Shown: positions 1 through 12,749 of the stretch, piece after piece
How the letters are laid out: each line of letters begins with the position of its first letter
How positions within the stretch are numbered: the first letter of the stretch is position 1
Assembly: GCA_030268105.1 (NCBI GenBank)
Contig: BSDZ01000024.1
Coordinates: 1,860,001-1,924,000, forward strand
Length of the DNA: 64,000 nucleotides
Source of the DNA: Volvox africanus
Taxonomy: Eukaryota > Chlorophyta > Chlorophyceae > Chlamydomonadales > Volvocaceae
Direction: 5' to 3'
Notes under the pieces: model-generated
Told to the model about the DNA's origin: nothing
What the model saw: the letters and a program-made list of their open reading frames with translations, nothing else
Databases searched by the model: none
Program-made: the position numbers and the translations under genes

Positions 1-1456
1 CCTATGATCCCGATATGAACACACAGCTGCTCCGGCGGAACATTACAACTTCTTTGGGTCTGGCATGATGCAATTATCAGCAAATGTTCAACATCAACAT
101 CGACATCAAAGCGTACCCGCTCTAGAACAGTGACGAGGAGATCAGCAGCATTACGATCCGGTTGGGGAAACGGCGCACACAACGAAAACCTCAAGTACGT
201 CCAAAAGCGCCAGAAACTGAGTATGTGCACACCATGAAACATGGTTTCAAAAACACGGCTAGTACTGCCGACAAACTGACTAAACTTACATCCCGACCCA
301 AATGAATGGCTTCACAATCCCCAGGAGCGAGCCCAGCTGTCCCAGAACGGATGAAAGCATACGTCCTAAATGCGAATCAGATTCGCGACCCCTCATCTAT
401 TTTATCAAATGCATGACGAAGTCTCTTGACAAAAATTTAGCGCAGCAAACCAAATTCCTTTTTTACCTCTTTGCGTCATCGCACACAACAACAACAAGAG
501 TGGTTAGTAATTGATATTAGGTTAGTCGTGTGCATTGCTAATGATTTGAAAGACACACGACCATGAAACCCGTTCAGATATGGCGCTTGGGTAGCGCGCT
601 GCCACAGCAACGCGGTCCTGCCTAGCGCGTACAATGCACAGTGCATCCACAATGCCGCAAGCGCGGCCGAGGCCTAGGGGTTGGCGGCTGAGCCGGCAGG
701 CAGGGCGCCAGTGTCCTGCAAACCCAAAGTTGAAGTTCGGTTGCGCAATTCTGTTGCCGTTGCCTGCAACACACCCGCCATAAGACTCAACCAGACCCGG
801 CCCGAGCCGTCCGCCCAACCGCCCAACCGCCCGACGAAACTTCTCAGGTCTCGTTAACCCCATAAACAAATTCACCTTCCGAAATAGGAAGAGATGTGAA
901 TAAAATGCACCAACTTTGCAGTCCCCTAATTGACTCCGTGCCTAGCAACGAACCCCCACATCCTCCCAAGTCCTACTACGGCGCATGTAACACTTGACAC
1001 TACCCTGCATTAATGGCCGCAGCCCGCGGCAATGAGACTCGAGACTCGTGCGTCGTACGTCGTAAGTCATAGCCACTCCCTTTCACGATCCTTGCCATCA
1101 TAAAACGGTCATGATGCAAGTCGAGAAGTTTTTTATACTACAAAACATGCAGTCGCAACATTGTCAGTCGGGTTGGAGAAGCGCTGACTGACGCATGGAG
1201 AGCGGAGGGGAGGGCAGAGGGCAGAGGGGCGGGGGGATGAAACGCCCCCAGCTGCCCTTGCAGAGGATACGCTGCTCTGCATGTAATGAGGCGGCGGCAT
1301 CGGCCGTCCCCCCATCCAGCGAGTCATCCTCTCCCACCCGGGGACTCATCCGATGCAGCTTGTCAATGCCAGTACCTCCGATGATACAAATTCCTGTACC
1401 TCACTCTCAGCACCGCGACAGCTGCGGAGCATCGTTCACGTTGTTGCCCACCAGCC
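1..1456. other. 3' flank of the KDM1-like gene; no gene seen
   Basis: There is no open frame here with recognisable similarity. On the minus strand a TGTAA (plus-strand TTACA at 286-290) lies about 1.17 kb past the demethylase stop and is a weak poly(A)-signal candidate. Everything else is unassigned. Confidence 0.4.
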
Positions 1457-4400
1457 TCACCCGGCGGCGCTGCCTGGCCCTGCCGCTGCTGCCTCCGCCT
1501 GGCTCTTAGCGACGATAGCTTCCAGTGCCGGGTGCAGTGGCGGAGGAGCGCGCTGGTGTGAGATCTGCTGGTACAACCACTCCATCTGCTGGCAGGGGTC
1601 CCAGTCAGGGTTGGCCTCGGCTCCGAAACCTGCCGGGCCGTCCAACCATAAGGATTTAGGGAGGGAATGGAGACATGTAGTAATGTACTCCATAACGTGC
1701 ATCAGTTTCGGGAGTGACAGGAGGACCAGGAGAGGGTCAGCAGGTTTGTTATGAAGAACTACATACACACAAGAATAGCACATACAGATGGTACCAATTA
1801 GCACCAATTAGTACCAATTAGTACCAATTAGTACAGATAGTACAGATAATATCGATGATACAAATGATACAGATTATACCAACACACACACACACACGCC
1901 GGGAGCAGACCGCACTTAGCCCTATAGACTGGAGATAAGCCACGCAGTAAGCCAGCCAGGAGCCCTCGCACAGCACGCCCGGCACCCACCCGGCAGTTTG
2001 GCACCGAAGCGACTTGTCAACGTCAAGAGCCTGGCATCGTCACCACCGCGCATACACCCAAGGGCCTCCACTGCGACCTTCGGGAGCGGCAAATGCACGA
2101 CTGCGCGGCGGCGCGGGCGAACGGTCCCGGGCCCGCTGCCGCACGCGGCCGCAGACGCGGTGGCGGCAGAGCCACCAGCGCCGTCGCCGCCACGGCGACG
2201 GCCAGCGCGGCCGCCGCCGGAGGCGGCACCAGAACCGCCGGCGGCGCCCCGGCCGCTGGCCCCGGCGACATCCGCATCGTCGGCCTCAGCTTCGCTGGAA
2301 GATGCAGTTCGAGACCTCAAACACCCTGTGGTGAATTGTGCAAAATACGATATAGATACATGTTCTAAATGTTCATGTATAACATATGAACTAATATACT
2401 TTAATACTTCATCGTCCTAAGGTGCCGAAGACGCTCGGGATCAGAATGTTCTGAACATCTTCGAACCGGGCCTCCCGCCACCACCGTCCCGCCGCCGCAC
2501 CGAACAAGCGCACCCCTGTCCTCATTCGTGCTAGTATGCAGTAAAAGTGATTGAGATCCGCATTTCAATGCCCTATAGACAAAAAAAACGGGCAGTTTCT
2601 CGTGTGCTCTAAACAATTTACGGCATCGAAAGCATGCTCTAAGCGCCCATGCAATCAATTACACTCAGAAGATAGAGAGCGGGAACTAGAGGAAGCATGC
2701 CCCCTATCTCCCCCCATTAGCACAGTATGCAGTGAGCTCTTTAAATTCCAATACTGGACACGCAGACAAATAGACGCACAGCCGGGGGACACGCACCCAG
2801 GTCGATTTGCAACAGAGCCCACTGTGTCTTGCCCGGCACCTGCGCATTGGCCCAAAGGACATGTTTGCGAGGGGATAGGGGATAGGAGACTCCATGGAAA
2901 GGTACGCATCCGGACGCCCGCATGCCCGCGTAGGGGGGCTGACGGGAAATAGAATACCGGAAGGGGTCATCATGGTCGTCGCGGTCTGCCCCCTCACCAT
3001 TCCCCTCTCCACCCCCTCACCGTTCCCCTCTCCACCCCTACACCGCTTCCCTCTCCGCACTACTGTGTCTCGTCCTTCATGCAACGGCCTCGCCAGCTCA
3101 TGACAGTCCAGGCATCTTAATATTTGCTACGATGCTACACCCACCTCTGGTCCAAACAGCCCCTTGAAGCACCCGAATTCTAAGTCAGGCTCTACCGCAG
3201 AGAACAGAGCTCGCAGATTGCCGCCCAGCGCTGCCAAACGTCGAACATGACGCAGCGCCGGGCCGCTGGGGGGAGCGGCTACCGGGGGACAGTCGCCGGT
3301 CGCCGCTGCTAGGACATCGCCTCCTCCTTCGGCGGCGCCGGTAAAGCCATCAGCCTGCCAGCATCGAGTGTGTGAATGTGCAGCAGCAGCCAATGCAATT
3401 GTTTTGCCATATAAATAATTTCATAAATCACATGACATAATATATTCCATTGTTATAAAATTTATGCAAAATCACTTTTGAAATCAAATAACATATAATA
3501 CACACACATATGCATATATATTTGTCATTCATTATTTTTTAATGTATATTGAATTCTGATTACACAATCTGTACTCGAAAAAACGTTCGCCAGGAGTTAA
3601 AGGATCCAGACCCCGGCGACCTCCTGCTGCCATGCCAGTTTCTTTTCCCCGTACCTCCCCATTTATCAGGCTTACCCTGGGCGGCAGTCCGTGCCGTGCT
3701 CGTGCGAAGGTATAGTGAATCCTTCCTGCCTCCCGGAGACCACTGAGGAAGGCCCCGTGCATGGTGGCAGGGTACCTGGGGGACAGGCGACAGCGGAAAG
3801 GTGTTTTTCGCCGTCATACAAAATGCCAACATTTAGGCTTCATGGTCTATATGTATCCAAAAGACCCAACAGGGATAAGCATAAAGGAGCAAGCGAGTAT
3901 TTATTATCTTTCCTTTCTTTCGTATGTGTAGACACGTACATATCTCTCAATATAAAAATTAATGTTGATAGTTATATCAATTTGTAAATTTTAAATGCTT
4001 GCAAGGCGATGGTGACAGCTTTTCGCGCGTTTCTTATGTGGCTTGCAGTGTCCTCCCTCCCAAGTTCCGACCGCCCTGTTTCCTTCCTTACTTGTACATG
4101 GTGGCCTCTCCCGCGAAAAACAGCCTCCCCCCCACGGGCGCCGCCATGGCCTGGTACTCCGCTGCCCCCCGACACGACACTGCCATAGAGCTGTACGAAC
4201 CCAGGGAGTACGGATCGCTGCCCCACCGGGTGACGATGGCCTGCCAGGTCGACAGCGGGGAGCAATGAATGGGGAGGGGCATGTCGTGAAAGAAGGCGAA
4301 AACACAGACAAGGACTTAAATAGACACGAAGAAAGCCAGAACCCGAGCATGGCTCTGTATATTGTGCGGCGAGGGGGCGTTGCAAAAGCGAGTGAGGACG

Positions 4401-7400
4401 GAAGGCTGACGGATCGCCGAACGAGGCCGGACGAGGCCGGACTTTAATGATTGGATTATTGATTAGGGTTATGTAGACCTCCGAACGGATGTGCAGGACC
4501 AAATGTGTAATGTGTGAACCAAATTTGTAGACATTGCGAAAGTGGTTCAAAAAATGCACACCCGTTCGGAGTTCCCATAGCCCGTGTATATCTCCCCCTC
4601 CCCCTCCCCCCAAACACACTTCATCTCCTGATACGGAATCAGTCCGGTCAGGTGGTCATTTTCTTCAATTATGCGGGACATCATGTCAAGGCGATGAAGG
4701 ATGGTTGTCACAACAGCAGCCGCGACAGACCTGCAGTGGTTCTGGAACCGCCAGCTTCCTCGTTCCTGTTGTACCAGCAGCAGCAGCAGCAGCAGCCTCG
4801 CTGCCGCCACCGCCGCCCAGCTTCTCCTGCTGTGCCGCAGACTTGGCGCCATCAGATGCTTCTGCCGTCCCGGCCGCCTTGGCGCTCCCCTCCGCCTCAT
4901 CATGCGGTCGGTCGAATATGTTCCGCAGCACCCGCATGACTTGCGCCACCGCCTGCTCATCTGAAATGGATTCGATTGCGATGGCGGCTGAGCCCGCCAC
5001 CAGCGCCGTCAGCACTGCCGCGCCTCTGCATGCGTGCGTAAGAGGGACATGCAGGCAGGTCTGTGTATGCACGCGCGCGCTCACGCTTGTGTGTATGCAT
5101 ATTTGTGTGTATGCATATTGGTGTGTGTGTGTGTCTGTGTGTGTGTGCGAGAGACAGTGAGACAAGACAGAGAGACAGGGAGAACGCATGCCGCCTTCCT
5201 GCGAACGTGGTGGAGTGGAGTGGAACCCTTGGTTTTTATAACAATTATTTTTCATAAGTTGTTAATCAATAACAGGCGATAGTTTTTTGCAAATCTGATT
5301 TAGGGTAAAATTATGAAAAATACTTCTGTAAAAATAAAAGGAGAACCTTCGCCTTAGAAAGTCAAAAATATTTCTACTTAATTCCGATGGCGTGTTCGAG
5401 GTAGTATCTGGCTGTTCTAAATTAAATTCTTCAAGTTGACTCGATTTATCTAAAAGTTGTAATCCATCATCCGTTGCAACCGGAACACGCCATGCATTCT
5501 CAACACCTTATTGACGACACATTATTTCTTACGGAGTGGTACAAGTGCCAGATGCAAAGCCGCGACAGAGGATACCCAGCCGCTGGCCAAAGTGGGGTTA
5601 GGGAGCTTGGAGGAGGAAAGGGAGATTCCCAGGGGAGATTGCTTCCGGGCACTGCTACACGCCATGGAAAATTCGCCTCTTTCGGCGTGTAAACTTGACA
5701 GTCCATACTTGGCCCCGTGGCCTCCTGTCCCGCCTGGCATACCAATCGTGCACAATCGTGCACACTCGGAAGCGCTCACCCCGTGTATGCCCCGCAGTAG
5801 AAGAGGTAGTACTCCCCTCGCCGCTCCTTGGCCCGCATAGCACACGCGAACGTGTCGACAGAAGGGTCCCAAAACACGTACGGAAATAGCAACGACACCT
5901 GCGTAATCGGGGCACACCGGGCTCGTCGATACCGGGCGCGTAGTGGATTTTACGTCGATACCGGGGCACACCGGGCAACCCCAGCGGGAGCCATGTTGAG
6001 CTCCCCAGCAAAAGAGGGGTCCGGGTCCGAACAGGTGAGATGAGGTGAGGTGAGGTGAGGTGAGGTGAGGTGAGGGAGTAAGCTCCCCCGCTCCTTTGCT
6101 CAGGAGCTGGGTGCGGAGGGGCAGGGATGTTCTTGGATTCCTGATCCTGGGAAGCCTGGGTGCTCTGAGCTGTTGACCGAGATGTGCGTAGCTGGTGATA
6201 CCCCGTGTCTCTTGCCTCACCTTGTTCAGTCGCCCGTAGCCCAACCGCTTGATGGCTTCCTGCAGAAACCACCAACGAACATCAGGCCAGCGGAAAACCG
6301 TTTCGACACACGCGGAAATGTAATTACGCGCAGGCAACTGAAAAAGAAATGTCATCAACCTCCGAATCCAACAAAAACGAATATCACCATCACCGTCGTC
6401 ACGTCACCATCACGTCACCATCACCGTTGCCACCATCACCGTCATCACGTCACCATCACCGCTGCCACCATCACCGTCGTCACCATCACCGTCATCACGT
6501 CGCCATCGGCACGCACCTGTTTTGCTGCTGGGAGGGGTGGGCTGAAACGCACTGTCTCGGTCTGCAAGCATGGGTGAGTGCAGGCGGTTCCAAACGTGCA
6601 CGCGCCGGTCTTATAGAGTCATGGTTGTCAGACTTAGGCCACAGTACAGCAGGACAGGGAGGTGATTGGCAGCATCGCACCAGGCTTTGAAGGTTCTGGA
6701 AAGTCACGCGTTACGTGTACTAATCGCTGAAGGCTGAAACTGAAAACTGAGCTGAACATGACGACAAGTCAGCTCTTGCTTGCACCAAAAAGTCCCTTCC
6801 GCCCGCAACCCAACCGCCTACTCGGCCATTCCACGACCAGACCCCCCCCCCTTCTCTCTCTTTCTAGCCCCGCCGCCAACCCTCTTGCCTTCAGCACGCC
6901 TAAAGGTAGCGTCACCACTGCCGCCGCGGCCTCAAACACTGTGCCCGCCTCCGTCACCACTGTCACGCCGCCGTTACTGCCGCCGCTGCTGTACCGGACG
7001 TCCCTTACAGGGCAGCCGTACATTATAGGCAGGTTTTGCGTCAACAGTTGTACAAGACGGCTATTGCCACCTGCCGGGATGTGAAAGCATCGGGTGCAGC
7101 TTGTCACGAGGAAAACAGCGGAACAAGCCTTATCACCGCGTTTTGTCTTTTCTTGCTCTTTTTGTTATAAAAACATCGTATTTGTATTTATTTAGTTTAG
7201 TTAATTCTCTCTAACAAATGTTTCAACCTTCGGTGGGCTCATAAGACCAGTACCGTCCTCCCTGCCCACTCGATAACGGCTCATGTTAACACATACACAT
7301 ACATTCCGTTCACGGCTGTGGCTCGAAAACTCTTGAACCCTAATAAGCCCATACACCTTACCTGCCGTGAAGGTATGTGCTCCTTGGAGTTCATACGCGT

Positions 7401-10400
7401 CGTCCTGGGCCCAATGCCGCAACGACAGCTGCGAAGCTTGGGCCGCGTTGGCAAACTCCAGATTGGCCACATGCCAGTTGAAAAGGTGGTCGGGCAACCT
7501 GCCGGGAGGTGCCAGATTTCGGAGCGTGCGCTGCGTCCTCAGCTTCGGGTGGGGTTTCAGGGTTCATAAACCATGAGAGTTCTAAAGCGCAGAACGGAAA
7601 AAATCCGCACCGAATACCCTTCCATGCACCGATACTCTTCATGCGCCTAGATAACATTTCTTTGGGCAGAGGCAGCGGCTCCGCGACCCCGACAACCGAC
7701 CTAGGGGACGAGCGGACAACAATACTAGATACCAAGTCGGTGGTACCCAGGGGGCCTACAGCAATTTCCGTTTTGCCCTTTCCTTAGCGGCGTATCATCC
7801 GCGAGCCACTAACCACTAACCACCGAGCACCGAGTTCATTCCGATTGCAGGGTTACTTCTCTGCGGACCCAACAAACGTCCCGTACTCCCCATTTTGTGG
7901 CCTTGGCGGCTACCTAATTTACGTTCAAACGTTTTCACCTTCTCTATCACGGGCAGAGCTAGACGTCGCCTCCACCATCGCGGTTAGTATCCATACTCAA
8001 CAACAGCGTCTATAGCGGTATCATGTCTCATTTATTCGTCTTCCCCATTCCCCTGTGTTCCCGTCCTCATGCCCCCGCATGACGAGGCCAATCGCCATTA
8101 CATTCACATCATGACGTTCACATGTCCTCGAGCTCTCTAAGCTGACTGGAGCAACCTCACGCAACGACTCAGCCAGCACCCACTTGTCTGAATCCTCGTT
8201 ATCCGTGCCGGCACCGGCACTGCCGGCTTCGCTGCTCTGGGCGGCAGCGGCTGCAGCACCGCCGGCACTGCCGCCGTTGCGGTCACGGAGGTGCGCCGCT
8301 GCAGAGACCTCTGGCCAGATGGCACTGAGTGCCGCCTCCACAGAAATGAGTTCCCCCGCCCTGGGCCCTAGCTGGTGGCACAGCGTGTCGCAGCGAGTCA
8401 GCACCTCATTGTAGAGCTGCGTTACCTGCCGGGGCGAAAGGAGCGGAAGGTGGCTGGCTGGGTGGATAATAGGATGGATGGACGGATGAATGGACGGATG
8501 GACAGGTGGGTAGTTCATTTGCTAGGGTAAATAATGCACCCATATAGCAAGCAGCAAGGAGCAACTTCATCCACCCGGACATCAGAACTCTCTCAATCAG
8601 GATGAGCAAAGCGGTGCGATATCCGCAATGATCACCTAAACCGTAAAGCCTCTTTCATGCTTTAAACGAGCATGCTAATGTGCTGCTTACGGCTTAATCC
8701 CAAGCACATAACATAAAACCAACCGCCCATGCATGCGTGTGCGAGCCTCGGAAACGCGCACATGGGCCTATCCCGTCCACCGGCGGATAGACTCCGCCGC
8801 ACCCCCGCCCGCTTGCGTACAGTCCCCAGCGCCTCCCCCCCGCAGCAGCAGCCCGCGCACCTGCTGGTCCAACGCCTCGTCCACGGGCCGGCCGTCCTCC
8901 CAGTACAGCGGAGTCTCTGAGCGGACCTCTTGCAGCGACACCCCGATTTGATTCGCAAGCACCGCCAGCGGGTTGCCGTCACAGCCAGTGATGATGGAGC
9001 CGCCCAACTCGGCAAACCCCGTCACACCGCCGGCCTCCATTCGGGCCGTGTGCACCCGACCACCCGGCCGAATCCGTGCCTCCAGGACCAGAACGCGGTA
9101 CCCGAGCTGCCGCAGCTGCTGTGCCGCCGCCAGGCCTGTGCGGGCGAGGGGCGCGTGTATGGGAAGTTCACATGGGAACGGAGAAGAAGACGAATGAAAC
9201 TTGGTGCTGATACGTAAAGGAACGAAGAGTAAGTGGAGCGTAGGGGAGAAGGGCAGAGTAAAGTTATGTACAGTGATGACTGGAGGACTTGGCAGGAAAC
9301 GGGGACTGAAGACCCGCGAGGTGCGATGATATGCGGGGGGCCGGATTTCCCTCGCCCTCTCCACCTCGCACATCCTCTCTGTGTATCAGCTCCTCTTTTG
9401 GACTCCAAGCAACAACCAACCCAACCCAACCCAACCACGCACATCCCTGTGTTGTGCGTTGTGCGTTGTGCGGGGGAGGGGGAGGAGGAGGAGGAGGAGG
9501 AGCTGCTGACCAGCAATCAGCCCCCCCCCTACCCGCCAGTCCCCCTCCCGCCAGTTCCCCCAGCCCCTCCCGCCAGTCCCCCAACCCCCCTACCCGCCAG
9601 TTCCCCCTCACCTGCCAGTCCGGCCCCAATAACGATGATGGTCTCCTCGTGCTCCATATCAGGTACAGAGGCCACTGCCAGTCCGAAATTGATGAAGCCG
9701 TACGAGTGGAGGTACGACCAGGCCACCTCGGCGTGCCTTGGGAGGGAGCAAATAGAGAGAGGGATTTGAGGACGAGCATGTCGCAGTAAAACAAGTATCT
9801 CCTTCCTCCTCGGCTGCTTTTCTTTTCGCTTTCCTAATCCCCTCCCTCTCACCAATGACCTCTGTTCTATATCTTATTCCTTCCTCTTACCTACGACATA
9901 CACTCGAAAGCTCAAAGTGGCAGGGCCCCATGAACGCCTACCCCTCTCAAAACTTCTCATCCGAAGCCCTTCCCATGAATATTGTGTGTGACCCGACTTG
10001 TTATGCGTCCAACGGAATACCTAGTACACTGCGTCGGCACCGCCTTGCACGCCGCCTCCATGGTTAGGTGCCGCCGAGGGTCGAGGCGCCACATCGTGAG
10101 GATTAGGTTGCGAATCTGCCATTAGCAAGGAGTTACAAGCTGGTTTAAGATGTAGGGCATTTAGGCTTTCGGGTTAAGGGGGCGGTCATCTCGGTGTCGC
10201 AGGCGGGCGTGTTTCGAAACGTCTGGGGTCCACCGTCTGACGGCGATACCGTGGACGTGAGCGCCAAAGGCACAGAGTAATAATGTGACAACAAAATTTA
10301 ACTAAACAAATAATTAGAAAACTTTTGGAGCCTTGTCCACAGACCTTGCGCGTGGTATCTGTGCGTGACTGGTCGCTGCATCGTTGTTCTCGGTGCTGGC

Positions 10401-12581
10401 TGTGTCCTCCGCTTAGGCCGTCCACACGGCCCCTGAACGCCCACCTCGCGCCAAGCCCCCGGCGGAGGAAGTGATGCAAGGACGGTCCCCATGGATTCGC
10501 ATGCCCTATGTGTATCTCAATACCAACGTGCTCCGAATTGTGCTCCGAAACCCATCCGAAGCACGTGCCACTTCTTTGTTCTGCTCGCCCTGTCCTCTAA
10601 TTCCCCCCTACACATCCCTCAAGATTCCCCCCTACACATCCCTCAAGAACACAGGACACAACCTCAAAGCGCTTGAGTTAAAACAGGAGGCCCAGGAGGT
10701 GCCAGGTGGTCGTTCCCGACCCACCTTCAGATACTGGTGGCGGCCCAGGGGAGGTTGTCCCGGCCGCTGAGACTCCACATCACTGAGCAGCGCCTCCTCC
10801 TCCTCGGAGAGACCCCAGGGGTCCAGGCCCACTGCCTGCACCACCTCCTCCTGCAATCGCTCCTCCGAAACCTGAGTGTAACATCCGCGCCAAACGGCAA
10901 CGGTCAGCCGAGCAAGCAAGCAAACAACCAACCAACAAGCGCTCGTACACTTTATTCCAATGGTCACATCATCCACGGCTGTCTGGGGCGGAGGGGAGGG
11001 GTTTTGCGCTGCATCGACCGATCCATATATGGCTTGAGGGTTGCGGCATATTTCAGGTTCTTGATCCGGAGGATCAATGACATGAGCACACAGAACATCC
11101 AGAAACCCTAAGTTCCGCCCTGACCGAGTCCGTGCGCAAGGCTAGTCCCCTCCTTTCGCCTCACCTCCCTTCGCCTCCTCTCGCCGAGGCATGGGAACTG
11201 ATAGTGCTTTGCACCACCCTCCAGAATCAGGTATCCCTCACTTTTGTGATCAACTCATCCCACCAAGTATGTACGTATGGTCCTTTCTTCACCCCAGTAA
11301 GGCTGCGGTGCACCTAATACCTCTACCGCCTGATTTACAGCCCCCTGGAATTTACACATGCAAGCGCTTCTCCAGCGACCATCCATCCACTGCTACTCAA
11401 CCCGATGAATTCACACCTGGGTGGGGGCGACATGATGCAGAAACCTAGCTTCGTGTGAAACGGAGCCTGACCCGTACCTGATGGACTCTGGATCGCTTTG
11501 TCGGTCTCCCTTCCCCCGCCGACGTCCCCCCGCCGGCGCCTGCGGTGTCCTGCTGCTGCAGTGCGCTTGCGGTCCGGGGCAGGCCTCCGCCCTTATGACC
11601 GCCACTGCCACCGCCTCCAGCAGTCGCACCAATTCCATCGGAATGCTGTTGCGGCAGCCGGGCTGAAACGCTGTCAGAGAGCTTGGTGGGCGCCACCCGC
11701 CTCCGAGTGGGTCGTCGCGGTTGCTGGGAGTCCTGCTTAGGCTCCTCTTCCTCCTCCTCCTGCTGCTGCTCCGTCTCCATAGGCTGCTCCTCTGCCTCCG
11801 CCGATTGAAGCTGTTGCTCCGCTGGTTCCGAGTAATGCGCCCCCTCGGTCCCGGTCTGCAACTGCTGAAGTTCCGCCTCTGATTCCTGCAGCTCCATACC
11901 AGGCCGTTGCTCCGTCTCCCGTCTCAAAGCCTCGTCCTTCTGCCATTGTTCCTGCTCGTCCTTCTCCCTCCGCCCCTCCAATACCTCTGACAGCGGCGCA
12001 CGTGGCGCGGGCGCCTCGTCCTGTCCGGGATCTCCAAGGCATCCCGCAGTCAGAACATCTTTTCCTTTATACCCACCCGATGGCGGATCTCGCCTTGGTT
12101 CTGATAGTATGCCCATGGAAACAAGTTTCCCGGACAGCGCGTCCTGCCCCAGTGATGGCTTTGATGGGTCCTGTTGCTGAACCTTCCCTTGCTGTGACTC
12201 ATGTGTAGGCTGCTGGTTCAGCTGAGAGTGCTCCGTTTCCATTGGGTCCTGCATACTCGCTGCTGAACCTGCTGTTGCGTCCGCGATCGCGTCTGCCAGC
12301 AGAGAGCCAGCAGGGAAGGATTCCGTGGAAAGCGGGAGGACAGCGTCGCCAACATCAGCTATGGCAGGCACAAGCAAGGCGGAACCCTTGCCCTCGGCTG
12401 CACAGCCCAAGCCAGTTGCCACCGCCGCTGCGTTACCGGTACCGAGGGCGGGAGCGCCGTTGTCGGAGTCGCAAGGCGGGGATGTCGTGTCGGGCGGCTG
12501 CAACAAAGTAGGCGCAGGCGGGCGCGCTTCATGTAACACTTTAACCTTACGATCCAGGGCTTGAGGGTTGTCCACGTCCAT
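1457..12581 (-). CDS. LSD1/FLD-type (KDM1) flavin amine oxidase, putative histone H3K4 demethylase
   Basis: Eighteen exons in consistent phase: 12581-11478, 10871-10725, 10115-10030, 9736-9612, 9135-8861, 8425-8184, 7498-7362, 7070-6889, 6561-6517, 6259-6221, 5898-5780, 5025-4731, 4240-4092, 3775-3676, 3354-3145, 2520-2408, 2294-1990, 1629-1457; about 1,281 residues. Residues 1-368 are Gln/Glu-rich low complexity. A SWIRM domain follows (about 369-475; NLILTMWRLDPRR, AWSYLHSYGFINFGLA), then the FAD-binding IGAGLAG and RPGGRVHT, a tower-like coiled segment (YNEVLTRCDTLCHQLG), and amine-oxidase motifs WHVANLEFANAAQ, LPLGVLK, GRLNK (lysine matching the catalytic Lys of human LSD1) and FFAGEATMYKYPATMHGAF. 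By family it would oxidatively demethylate histone lysines in the nucleus. GGS(I)ITG and DGRPVD look like plant LDL/FLD rather than animal LSD1. An acidic/Ala-rich insert lies in exon 12. The last four exons form a tail I do not recognise. The intron after 6889 starts with GC. Confidence 0.9.
1793..1870. repeat. Degenerate tandem repeat, GTACCAATTA-like unit
   Basis: Copies of a 10-bp unit (TAGTACCAAT and variants) decay into GTACAGATA and GATACAAAT units. It lies in the last intron of the KDM1-like gene (1630-1989). Confidence 0.8.
6031..6074. repeat. (AGGTG)n pentanucleotide microsatellite
   Basis: Seven or so head-to-tail GAGGT units inside the intron of the KDM1-like gene between the exons ending at 6221 and starting at 5898. 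Confidence 0.85.
6378..6508. repeat. Imperfect CACCATCACCGTCRTCACGT minisatellite
   Basis: Trinucleotide-like CAC/CAT/CGT blocks are punctuated by ACGTCACCATCAC units and end about 10 bp from the splice donor of the 45-nt exon 6561-6517 of the KDM1-like gene. The stretch is intronic, so the His/Val-rich frames it opens are not protein evidence. Confidence 0.8.
8459..8513. repeat. (GGAT/GGAC)n tetranucleotide repeat
   Basis: Degenerate GGATGGATGGACGGATGAATGG tract in the intron upstream of the demethylase exon starting at 8425. Confidence 0.75.
9525..9608. repeat. CCCGCCAGTCCCCC tandem repeat
   Basis: Roughly five imperfect copies of a CCCGCCAGTTCCCC-like unit. They sit directly next to the donor of the FAD-motif exon (ends at 9612) of the KDM1-like gene, on the intron side. 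Confidence 0.75.
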
Positions 12582-12749
12582 GTGGTCTGCTGCGAGCTTA
12601 TATAAGATTTGCGAAATTGCGCGCTGCCGTAAGCTGGGGACCGCGACAGCCTGGGCGAGCCAGCCAGCAGTAACTGTTCCAGGTTCGTTACCTCTGAGCG
12701 CCTTCTTGGCTAGGACTATGTATGCGACAGGTGGCCACCGGGTGCAGTG
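12582..12749 (-). other. Possible upstream coding extension of the KDM1-like gene
   Basis: The frame of the demethylase stays open for 56 codons upstream of the chosen ATG at 12581, back to a possible CAG acceptor just before 12749, with an in-frame stop beyond it. The translation looks protein-like (for example LRQRAISQILYKLAADHMDV) but contains no ATG. Either this is 5' UTR, or the true start lies in an exon further upstream that I could not identify. Confidence 0.4.
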
